Origin: DASWJZ01 sp964487455
GTDB taxonomy: Bacteria; Pseudomonadota; Alphaproteobacteria; Rhizobiales; Afifellaceae
Length of the DNA stretch: 5,214 bases
Direction of reading: 5' to 3'
Assembly: GCA_964487455.1 (NCBI GenBank)
Contig: CAZARE010000222.1
Coordinates: forward strand, 1 to 5,214
A program made the position numbers and the translations under genes. The notes under the pieces are model-generated. The model saw nothing but the letters and a program-made list of their open reading frames with translations, had not been told where the DNA came from and ran no database searches. Below are positions 1 through 5,214 of this stretch, in pieces. The number at the start of each line of letters is the position of its first letter. The stretch's first letter is position 1.

Positions 1-460
1 CTACGATGCCGCGGCCGGCCTTTCCGACGCGGACTATCGGGCCGAACGCGGAGCGTTTTTCGGCTCGGTGCATCGCACGCTCAACCACATCCTCGTCGGC
101 GACCGCATCTGGATGCGCCGCTTCACCGGAAAGGGGCCGACGTTTGCGGACCTCGAAGCGGTGCCGTGCGGCGACCTCGCCACGCTGAAGGCGGAGCGGG
201 AAGGGGAGGATGCGCGGATCATCGCCTGGGTGGATTCGCTCGACGCCGACCGGCTCGCCGGCACGTTCAGTTACCGTACCATCGTGAAGCCGGCGGATAT
301 CACGCAGCCGCTGGCGCCGGCGCTGGCGCATTTCTTCAATCACCAAACGCACCACCGCGGACAGGCGCACTGCCTGCTGAGCGAAATCGGCGGCCGCGAA
401 GCGGCGCCTTCGCTCGACCTCATCTTGTTCCAGCGCGAGACGGGGATGGGGCTGAGCTGA
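1..460 (+). CDS. DinB-family metal-binding protein (5' end missing)
   Basis: The reading frame is open from the left edge to TGA at 458-460 and gives 152 residues, beginning YDAAAGLSDADYRAERG. A GTG at 68-70 exists, but the frame upstream of it reads as normal family sequence, so the real start lies off the left edge, probably about 20 residues away. The DinB fold is a four-helix bundle with a histidine metal site. Candidate ligands are His29 (in LNHILVGDRIW) and the HxxxH pair His114/His118 (in HFFNHQTHHRGQ). The ending SLDLILFQRETG is also typical of the proteobacterial branch. Family members are predicted metal-dependent enzymes, some of them thiol-dependent, but the substrate of this branch is unknown. 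The name comes from damage-inducible genes in Bacillus and has nothing to do with DNA polymerase IV. The protein looks cytosolic, with no membrane segment. It converges on the toxin gene with a 13-bp gap. Confidence 0.9.
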   Translation, partial: YDAAAGLSDADYRAERGAFFGSVHRTLNHILVGDRIWMRRFTGKGPTFADLEAVPCGDLATLKAEREGEDARIIAWVDSLDADRLAGTFSYRTIVKPADITQPLAPALAHFFNHQTHHRGQAHCLLSEIGGREAAPSLDLILFQRETGMGLS

Positions 461-473
461 CCTCGGTTTATGC

Positions 474-887
474 TCAACGCACGATTTGAAAGGCGCGGTC
501 CCTGTTTCGACCGTAGCGGTAGACGGCGAAATGAGCGTCGAAGCTTGCCGCGCGTGTGATGCCCAATCGCTCCATGACCGCAAAGCTCGTGCGGTCGACG
601 ATGGAGAAGTCCTGGTCGGGGAACGCTTCGCCTATTAACCAGGCTGAATCGAGATCGGCCAGGGTGACAAGCTCAATGTCCGCGGCGCCACGACGAATGA
701 CGTCCCAAAACTGCTCAGCAGCATCGCGCCGATGACGGCTGTTCAGGAGGAGCCACGTCTCGACCACGACGTGGTCGGTTGTCAGGCGCTCACGCGCTTC
801 CCTGAGAACCGCCTTCGCCCGCTCGTTTTCCTGATCGCGCGCGACGATCGAAGCAAACCAAACCGAGGAGTCGACGAATACCGTCAA
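474..887 (-). CDS. vapC: VapC-like PIN-domain ribonuclease toxin
   Basis: This 137-residue protein is of normal size for a VapC toxin, a Mg2+-dependent endoribonuclease that cuts RNA, often tRNA or rRNA, when its antitoxin is lost. The PIN acidic quartet is visible: Asp6 in the opening strand (VFVDSSVW), Glu43 (VVETW), Asp98 (FSIVDRTSFAVM) and Asp117 (SFDAHF). The C-terminus (YGRNRDRAFQIVR) is also typical of the family. The start is TTG at 885-887. An in-frame TGA (891-893 on the + strand) lies just two codons upstream, and no later start would keep Asp6, so TTG is effectively forced. The start overlaps the antitoxin stop as TTGA, implying translational coupling; the only ribosome-binding candidate is a weak GGTGA inside the antitoxin end. 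The RNA target cannot be read from sequence. The symbol is a family-level name. Confidence 0.9.
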   Translation of the reverse strand: MTVFVDSSVWFASIVARDQENERAKAVLREARERLTTDHVVVETWLLLNSRHRRDAAEQFWDVIRRGAADIELVTLADLDSAWLIGEAFPDQDFSIVDRTSFAVMERLGITRAASFDAHFAVYRYGRNRDRAFQIVR

Positions 888-1186
888 CGGTCACCAGTTG
901 CGGCCTTGGTCTGCCGTCGACGCGGCTTCCGCCCGGTCGACCGAAGATAGTCTTCCCACACCGCGTCGCCAATCAGCTTGTCCTTGTCGCGGGCAATGTC
1001 CGTGCGTGGCCCGTCTTTCACCAAGTCGAACATCTGCGTGATGTCGAACTTCGCCTTCGGCTCGCCGAGATCGCTGGCGACCAGCCGGCGCACGTATTCG
1101 GCGAAGGAGATGCCGAGCTCGGCGGCCTTGGCTTTCGCCCGCCGCTGCGTTTCGGGATCCATGGTGATTTGCGTGCGTGCATTCAT
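884..1186 (-). CDS. vapB: Ribbon-helix-helix antitoxin of the VapBC pair
   Basis: This 100-residue protein is the first gene of the toxin-antitoxin operon. Residues 3-9 (ARTQITM) form the DNA-contacting strand. Residues 11-23 and 28-40 form the two helices around the LGIS turn, a standard ribbon-helix-helix (CopG/Arc-like) fold that binds operators as dimers. Residues 45-85 (FDITQMFDLV to DAVWEDYL) would be the extended toxin-wrapping segment, and the basic end (RKPRRRQTK) is probably disordered. The ATG at 1184-1186 is chosen because Met9 would lose the DNA-binding strand, and the frame upstream closes after six more codons without another start. No Shine-Dalgarno sequence precedes it; instead the start codon lies inside an 18-bp palindrome. 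The expected role is to neutralise the PIN toxin and, with it, repress the operon. The vapB name is by function and position: many VapB proteins are AbrB-like rather than RHH. Confidence 0.88.
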   Translation of the reverse strand: MNARTQITMDPETQRRAKAKAAELGISFAEYVRRLVASDLGEPKAKFDITQMFDLVKDGPRTDIARDKDKLIGDAVWEDYLRSTGRKPRRRQTKAATGDR

Positions 1187-1208
1187 GATGGCGCCATCAT
1201 GCCATCAC
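1184..1208. promoter_or_regulatory. Probable operator of the toxin-antitoxin operon
   Basis: Positions 1184-1201 form a perfect 18-bp palindrome, CATGATGGCGCCATCATG. Read as half-sites, GCCATCAT occurs inverted at 1185-1192, direct at 1193-1200, and once more as GCCATCAC at 1201-1208. Three adjacent 8-bp half-sites are what a ribbon-helix-helix antitoxin binding as multiple dimers would use. The site overlaps the antitoxin ATG (1184-1186), so occupancy would block transcription initiation or very early elongation. The repeat is seen directly; the binding protein is inferred from position and from known autoregulation in such operons. Confidence 0.65.
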
Positions 1209-1224
1209 ATGATCCGTGCCGCAA
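1196..1224 (-). promoter_or_regulatory. Candidate promoter for the toxin-antitoxin operon
   Basis: On the - strand, TTGCGG (1224-1219) and CATGAT (1201-1196) are separated by exactly 17 bp and could be -35 and -10 elements. The -10 matches TATAAT at 4 of 6 positions and the -35 only at TTG, so this is weak. Transcription would start near 1189, only about three bases before the antitoxin ATG, which would make the mRNA nearly leaderless and explain the missing ribosome-binding site. The -10 lies inside the palindrome, as expected for a repressible promoter. Confidence 0.3.
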
Positions 1225-1288
1225 GCCAGCCGCGCCGACCTGGATTTACGTTGACTGGCTAAGCCGCTAGACCGCAGCGCGTTTCCCC

Positions 1289-1295
1289 GGCGGAG
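1289..1295 (+). promoter_or_regulatory. Ribosome-binding site of argC
   Basis: GGCGGAG contains the Shine-Dalgarno core GGAG at 1292-1295, seven bases before the ATG at 1303. It supports that start. The next 130 or so bases hold no better-placed start that would keep the N-terminal nucleotide-binding motif. Confidence 0.7.
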
Positions 1296-1302
1296 CCAGG
1301 AC

Positions 1303-2349
1303 ATGGCCAGGATCAGGATCGGCGTTCTCGGCGCGTCCGGCTATACCGGCGCCGACCTCGTGCGGCTTGCCGCGCGGCATCCGGACGTGGAGATCGCAGC
1401 CCTCACCGCCAACACTCACGCCGGCAAGGCCATGGAAGAGGTCTTCCCGCATTTCTTCATGCTCAACCTGCCGACCCTGGTCGAATGGGAGAAGGTGGAT
1501 TGGAGCGGGCTCGACGCCGTGTTCTGCGGCCTGCCGCACGGCACCACGCAGGAGATCATCGCGGCGGTGCTGACCGCCAACCCTAAGATCAAGGTCCTCG
1601 ACATGTCGGCGGACTTCCGCTTTCGCGACATGGATGCCTACGCCGCCTGGTACGGACACCTCCACCGCGCGCCGCAGCTGCAAAGCGAGGCCGTTTACGG
1701 ACTGACTGAGATCTATCGTGAGGAGATCAGGTCGGCGCGGCTCATCGCCTGTCCGGGGTGCTACCCGACGGCAGCGCTCCTCGCGCTGGTTCCGATCGCC
1801 AAGGCCGGGCTGATCGACGCAAACGATATCGTTGTCGACGCGAAGTCGGGCGTGACCGGCGCGGGGCGCGGTCTGAAGCAGAGCACGCTTTTCTCGGAAG
1901 CGGGGGAGGGGTTGTCACCCTATTCCGTGGCGAAGCACCGGCATGCGCCCGAGATCGAGCAGGAAATCGGCGCGGCGGTCGGCGCCCCGGTGACGATCAA
2001 CTTCACGCCGCATCTCATCCCGATGAGCCGCGGCGAGCTGTGCACGTCCTATGTCAGGCTGAAGGGCGCCAGCGCCGACGATCTCCGTGCGCATCTCGCA
2101 AAGACATACCGCGACGAGGTCTTCGTGCATGTCGCGCCCGCCGGCGTGCTCCCGCAGACGCAGAACGTGCGCGGCTCCAACTACGTGCAGATCGGCGTGT
2201 TTTCCGACCGCATCGAGGGCCGCGCCATCGTCATCTCGGTGCTCGACAATCTGGTGAAGGGCTCGGCCGGCCAGGCGTTGCAGAACATGAACGTCGCCTT
2301 CGGCCTGGAGGAGACGACGGGGCTTTTGCAGCTGCCGCTTTTCCCGTAG
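1303..2349 (+). CDS. argC: N-acetyl-gamma-glutamyl-phosphate reductase
   Basis: The product is a cytosolic enzyme of arginine biosynthesis that reduces N-acetylglutamyl phosphate to N-acetylglutamate semialdehyde with NADPH, the third step from glutamate. At 348 residues it is full length for the ~350-residue form. The N-terminal Rossmann domain opens with GASGYTG (residues 10-16). The catalytic cysteine is Cys153 in the signature IACPGCYPTA. The HRHAPEI motif (212-218) supplies the catalytic histidine, most likely His212. Other hallmarks are DMSADFRFRD (100-109), KSGVTGAGRG (181-190) and TPHLIPMSRG (235-244). It is transcribed divergently from the toxin-antitoxin operon across a 116-bp gap and followed after 85 bp by the GMC oxidoreductase. 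No convincing promoter or ArgR-type site was seen upstream: a TTGACT at 1251-1256 has no -10 partner at the right distance. No damage to the gene is visible. Confidence 0.97.
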   Translation: MARIRIGVLGASGYTGADLVRLAARHPDVEIAALTANTHAGKAMEEVFPHFFMLNLPTLVEWEKVDWSGLDAVFCGLPHGTTQEIIAAVLTANPKIKVLDMSADFRFRDMDAYAAWYGHLHRAPQLQSEAVYGLTEIYREEIRSARLIACPGCYPTAALLALVPIAKAGLIDANDIVVDAKSGVTGAGRGLKQSTLFSEAGEGLSPYSVAKHRHAPEIEQEIGAAVGAPVTINFTPHLIPMSRGELCTSYVRLKGASADDLRAHLAKTYRDEVFVHVAPAGVLPQTQNVRGSNYVQIGVFSDRIEGRAIVISVLDNLVKGSAGQALQNMNVAFGLEETTGLLQLPLFP

Positions 2350-2367
2350 GCGCCGGCACGGCTTGAG

Positions 2368-2386
2368 GCCCGCGCCGGATGCGGGC
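2368..2386. other. Small GC hairpin in the argC-GMC spacer
   Basis: GCCCGC (2368-2373) and GCGGGC (2381-2386) can pair as a 6-bp all-GC stem with a 7-base loop. No T-run follows, so it is not a canonical intrinsic terminator. It could trim or attenuate an argC transcript, or be chance in GC-rich DNA. Confidence 0.25.
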
Positions 2387-2424
2387 ACCTTGGCGCAAAG
2401 GCTTCACGACAGTGCCGGCTGGCC

Positions 2425-2432
2425 GGGAGGGG
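2425..2432 (+). promoter_or_regulatory. Ribosome-binding site deciding the GMC oxidoreductase start
   Basis: A purine run GGGAGGGG with core GGAGG (2426-2430) lies four bases before GTG at 2435. The longer in-frame alternative, TTG at 2363, has no such site and would add 24 residues ahead of the FAD motif that the family does not need. Confidence 0.6.
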
Positions 2433-2434
2433 CT

Positions 2435-4051
2435 GTGAGCGAAACCGCGTCGATCGGGAGCTTCGACTACATCGTCGTCGGCGCCGGCTCGGCCGGCTGC
2501 GTGCTCGCCAATCGGCTGTCGGCCGACAGCCGGCGCACCGTTCTGCTGCTGGAAGCCGGCGGCGTCGACAACTGGATCTGGTTCCACATCCCGGTCGGCT
2601 ATCTCTTCGCCATCGGCAATCCGCGCTCGGACTGGATGTTCGAAACGGAGGCGGAGCCAGGGCTGAACGGACGCACGCTCGCCTATCCGCGCGGCAAGGT
2701 GCTGGGCGGCTCATCGGCCATCAACGCGATGATCTACATGCGCGGACAGGCCGCCGACTATGACAGCTGGCGCCAGCTCGGGCTGACCGGCTGGGGGTGG
2801 GAGGACGTGCTTCCCTGCTTCATGAAGCACGAGGACCACGTCGCGCCGCCGAACGCCAGTCATCGATCGGGCGGCGAATGGCGGGTCGAGTATCCGCGCA
2901 TGCGCTGGGAGATCCTCGACCGCATCCGCGACGCCGCCGAGGCGGCCGGCATCCCCAAGATCGATGACTTCAATGCCGGCGATAACGAAGGCTCGTCCTA
3001 TTTCCAGGTGAACCAGAAGAACGGCCGCCGATGGAGCGCGGCGCGCGGCTTCCTGAGGCCGGCGCGCGGCCGGCCGAACCTCAGGGTGGAGTCCGGCGTC
3101 CTCGCCGAAGGTATTCTGTTCGACGGCACGCGCGCCACCGGCGTGGCGTTCTCCAAGGGCGGCGAGAGGCAGATCGCGGAGGCAAGAGGGGAGGTGGTGC
3201 TGTCAGCCGGGTCGGTCTGCTCGCCGATGCTGCTGGAAGCGTCGGGCGTCGGCGACGGGGCCCGACTGCGCGAGCTCGGCTTGCCGATCGTGCATCACCT
3301 TCCCGGCGTCGGCGAGAACCTGCAGGACCATCTGCAGATCCGGCCGGTCTACAAGGTGAGCGGCGTGCCGACGCTGAACGAGCAATACGGACGGCTCATC
3401 CGTCGCTGCCTGATGGCCGTCGACTACGCCTGCCGCCGGCGCGGGCCGCTGACGATGGCGCCCTCGCAACTGGGCGCGTTCACGCGCTCGTCGCCGGAAT
3501 ATCAAACCGCGAATCTGGAGTTCCACTTCCAGCCGCTGTCGCTCGACAAATGGGGCGAGGGCCTGCACCCGTTTCCCGCCATCACCGCGAGCGTGTGCAA
3601 TCTCCGCCCGACAAGCCGCGGCAGCATTCACCTGGTGCGGAAGAACGGCGGGCGCGGACCGTCGATCCGGCCGAACTACCTAGCGACCGAAGAGGACCGG
3701 CGCGTCGCGGTCGCCTCGCTCCGAAAGGTCCGCCACATCATGGAGCAGCCGGCGCTTAGCCGCTTCCGGCCGCAGGAACACAGGCCCGGTGCGCAGGCGA
3801 CCTCAGACGAGGAGCTGCTTGCCGCCGCAGGCGACCTCGGCACGACGATCTTCCATCCCGTCGGCACAGCGAAGATGGGCATCGATAGCGACGCGATGGC
3901 GGTCGTCGACGAGCGGCTGCGCGTGTGGGGCCTTCAAGGCCTACGCGTGGTCGACGCCTCGGTGATGCCGCGCATCACGTCGGGCAACACCAACTCACCG
4001 ACCATCATGATCGCCGAAAAAGCATCCGCGATGATCCGCGAGGATGCCTAG
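2435..4051 (+). CDS. GMC-family FAD-dependent oxidoreductase (choline dehydrogenase-like)
   Basis: This 538-residue flavoprotein is of normal length for the glucose-methanol-choline family, which oxidises alcohols to aldehydes or acids using FAD. The start is GTG. The FAD-binding GAGSAG lies at residues 16-21 with its acidic partner Glu40 in LLLEAGG. The first family signature is RGKVLGGSSAINAMIYMRG (86-104) and the second is SAGSVCSPMLLEASGVG (257-273). The catalytic pair is His474 (IFHPVGTAKMG) and Asn518 (SGNTNSPT). Their 44-residue spacing equals that of His466/Asn510 in choline oxidase. There is no signal peptide or membrane segment, so it is probably cytosolic and passes electrons to a quinone or other acceptor. 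The substrate cannot be told: choline, other alcohols and polyethylene glycol are all used by relatives, and annotation as betA would be unsafe. It follows argC in the same direction and may be read through from it. It converges on rne. Confidence 0.93.
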   Translation: MSETASIGSFDYIVVGAGSAGCVLANRLSADSRRTVLLLEAGGVDNWIWFHIPVGYLFAIGNPRSDWMFETEAEPGLNGRTLAYPRGKVLGGSSAINAMIYMRGQAADYDSWRQLGLTGWGWEDVLPCFMKHEDHVAPPNASHRSGGEWRVEYPRMRWEILDRIRDAAEAAGIPKIDDFNAGDNEGSSYFQVNQKNGRRWSAARGFLRPARGRPNLRVESGVLAEGILFDGTRATGVAFSKGGERQIAEARGEVVLSAGSVCSPMLLEASGVGDGARLRELGLPIVHHLPGVGENLQDHLQIRPVYKVSGVPTLNEQYGRLIRRCLMAVDYACRRRGPLTMAPSQLGAFTRSSPEYQTANLEFHFQPLSLDKWGEGLHPFPAITASVCNLRPTSRGSIHLVRKNGGRGPSIRPNYLATEEDRRVAVASLRKVRHIMEQPALSRFRPQEHRPGAQATSDEELLAAAGDLGTTIFHPVGTAKMGIDSDAMAVVDERLRVWGLQGLRVVDASVMPRITSGNTNSPTIMIAEKASAMIREDA

Positions 4052-4113
4052 CACTCGCTCGCGGATTGGAGATCGATGAAGAGCGGGTCCGACTGGTTTG
4101 GGTCCGGTGGATC

Positions 4114-5214
4114 CTAGAAGAACGAGGAGCGACGGCTCCACCAGCCGCTGCGCTTCGGACGGTCGTCCTCCTCAGGCTGAACGGTCTGCCGCTCATCGGC
4201 GACTTGCGGCTCGTGCCCGGCCTCGGGCTCCGGCATTTCCTCGCCCTGCTCCGGCTCTCCCGCGACGGGCTCATCGACGGCCTCTGCAGCAGCAGCCGCC
4301 GCGACGTCCTCGCCGTTTCCAGCCTGCATCTCGGTGTGCATCCCCGGGGCACGGTCATTGTCTTCCCGCGCCGCCGCTTCGATCTCCGCATTCTCGGCGG
4401 GCGACGCCGGTGCGCTGTCGACGGCGGAGGATGTCTCGTCCGATTCCGCGCCGTATGCCGCGTCGCCGTTTTCATCCGCCGCGCTCTCGGTATCGCCGCC
4501 TTCGCGCCCGCGACCGCGACGCTTACCGCCCCGACGTCCACGCCGACGCTTGCGCTGACCTTCCTCGCTGTCGCGCGCCTCGCCAGCGGCTTCCGCCGCC
4601 CCGACCTCGTCGGGCACCTGGCCTTCCTCTTCGTCCGGTTGGACCTCGGCGCCTTCGGCCTCGGCATGGCGGGGGCCGGCCCGGTCCTCGCCGTTGCCGC
4701 GCTTGCGGCGCCGGCGCCGGCGCCGTTCGCGGCCTTCCCCGGAGGCTTTCGCCTCGGGCTCCTCCTCGACGGCAGCGGCCTCTTCCACTTCGGGCGCCTC
4801 CGCCATCGCGATGGCGCCGCTCCGCTCGGGACGGTCCTCCACCACGGCGCCGCGCTCCACAAGGAATCCGGCGCCGTTCTCCGGCGCCTCGTCGCTCACC
4901 GTGATCGTCACGCCAAATCTGCTCTCAAGCTCCGCGAGGTGGCGGCGCTTCTGGTTGAGCACGTAGAGGGCGACCTCCGGACGGCTGCGGACCATGAGGT
5001 GGTGCGCGCTGTGCTTGAGGAGCTGCTCCTCCAGAGCCCGCAGAATCTGCAGCGATAGCGAGGAGACGGACCGCACCTGGCCGGTGCCGCGGCAATGCGG
5101 GCAGGGCACCGTCGAGCTCTCCAGCACGCCGGTACGGATGCGCTGGCGCGACATCTCGAGGAGGCCGAAATGCGAGACACGTCCGACTTGGATGCGGGCG
5201 CGATCCGCGCGCAG
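4114..5214 (-). CDS. rne: Ribonuclease E, C-terminal part (5' end missing)
   Basis: The frame is open from the right edge to TAG at 4114-4116, giving 366 residues of a protein usually near 900-1000 in this group. Fragment residues 1-30 (RARIQVGRVSHFGLLEMSRQRIR) are the end of the DNase I-like catalytic subdomain. Cys38 and Cys41 in CPHCRGTG form the zinc-link that joins protomers. Residues about 50-108 (SLSLQILRALEEQLL to VTITVSDEA) are the small domain of the tetramer interface. The rest is a low-complexity tail: an acidic stretch, arginine block 1 (161-172), an acidic stretch, arginine block 2 (220-238), a long Glu/Ala/Pro-rich segment with a six-alanine run, and finally RPKRSGWWSRRSSFF. 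RNase E cuts single-stranded mRNA and rRNA precursors and scaffolds the RNA degradosome. The arginine blocks probably bind RNA. In Caulobacter a GWW motif near the RNase E C-terminus docks polynucleotide phosphorylase, so the same is inferred here. Confidence 0.95.
   Translation of the reverse strand: MRADRARIQVGRVSHFGLLEMSRQRIRTGVLESSTVPCPHCRGTGQVRSVSSLSLQILRALEEQLLKHSAHHLMVRSRPEVALYVLNQKRRHLAELESRFGVTITVSDEAPENGAGFLVERGAVVEDRPERSGAIAMAEAPEVEEAAAVEEEPEAKASGEGRERRRRRRRKRGNGEDRAGPRHAEAEGAEVQPDEEEGQVPDEVGAAEAAGEARDSEEGQRKRRRGRRGGKRRGRGREGGDTESAADENGDAAYGAESDETSSAVDSAPASPAENAEIEAAAREDNDRAPGMHTEMQAGNGEDVAAAAAAEAVDEPVAGEPEQGEEMPEPEAGHEPQVADERQTVQPEEDDRPKRSGWWSRRSSFF
4707..4724. repeat. Triplicated GGCGCC within rne
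   Basis: Three tandem copies of GGCGCC form a perfect 18-bp palindrome inside the codons for the first arginine block of RNase E. Gain or loss of one unit would add or remove two residues and keep the frame, so the arginine count could vary between strains. It may simply reflect arginine codon choice in GC-rich DNA. Confidence 0.5.

Noticed and set aside
1..460. DinB-family gene as DNA polymerase IV
   Set aside because: The sequence is a small histidine metal-site bundle protein. It shares only the dinB name with the Y-family polymerase and has none of its motifs.
1251..1256. TTGACT as a -35 element for argC
   Set aside because: At 15-18 bp spacing only GC-rich hexamers are found. No credible -10 element was seen, so a promoter is not called.
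1758..2366. 202-codon + strand frame inside argC
   Set aside because: It is an alternative frame of a full-length, motif-complete argC, with a basic, repetitive composition and no family resemblance.
2363..2434. Longer N-terminus of the GMC oxidoreductase from TTG at 2363
   Set aside because: There is no ribosome-binding site before the TTG. The extra 24 residues are not hydrophobic and do not look like a signal peptide, while GTG at 2435 has a strong purine-rich site and places the FAD motif at the usual distance.
4052..4113. Bidirectional terminator between the convergent GMC gene and rne
   Set aside because: Only weak or wobble-containing pairings with long loops (for example GGGTCC with GGATCC, and CGCTC with GAGCG) and a short direct repeat GGGTCCG were seen. 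There is no compact stem followed by a T-run on either strand.
4005..4862. 285-codon - strand frame rich in Arg, Pro and Ser
   Set aside because: It is the neighbouring frame of the RNase E tail. The composition comes from shifting Glu/Ala/Arg codons by one base.
3925..5058. Long + strand open frame of 377 codons overlapping the GMC 3' end and antisense to rne
   Set aside because: It runs opposite a clearly recognisable RNase E and reads as leucine/arginine/alanine-rich low-complexity sequence with no motif. Open antisense frames are common in GC-rich DNA.

Overview
The window is GC-rich and looks like the chromosome of an alphaproteobacterium, most likely of the Hyphomicrobiales (Rhizobiales). 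The clearest sign is the last gene. It is an RNase E whose C-terminal tail carries arginine-rich blocks between acidic stretches and ends in a GWW motif close to the C-terminus. GTG and TTG starts and strongly GC-biased codon use fit the same lineage. This placement is read from protein character, not from a database search.

Layout, left to right. (1) The 3' part of a DinB-family metal-binding protein on the + strand (1-460). (2) A convergent type II toxin-antitoxin operon of the VapBC kind on the - strand: a PIN-domain toxin (474-887) and, upstream of it in transcription, a ribbon-helix-helix antitoxin (884-1186). The two genes overlap by four bases. A perfect 18-bp palindrome covers the antitoxin start codon and is followed by a further half-site repeat, which looks like an autoregulatory operator. 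(3) A divergent intergenic region (1187-1302), then argC on the + strand (1303-2349), for arginine biosynthesis. (4) An 85-bp spacer, then a GMC-family FAD oxidoreductase on the + strand (2435-4051). (5) A 62-bp convergent gap, then the 3' part of rne on the - strand (4114-5214), running off the right edge.

The genes do not form one pathway. argC is biosynthetic housekeeping and rne is RNA-decay housekeeping. The GMC oxidoreductase may be co-transcribed with argC, but no functional link is visible. The VapBC pair is an accessory module between the DinB-like gene and argC. No tRNA, rRNA, CRISPR array, insertion sequence or phage gene was seen, and no stretch over 300 bases lacks a gene. I found no convincing undescribed system. 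The most rewarding details are the VapBC operator and start-site arrangement, and the architecture of the RNase E tail.
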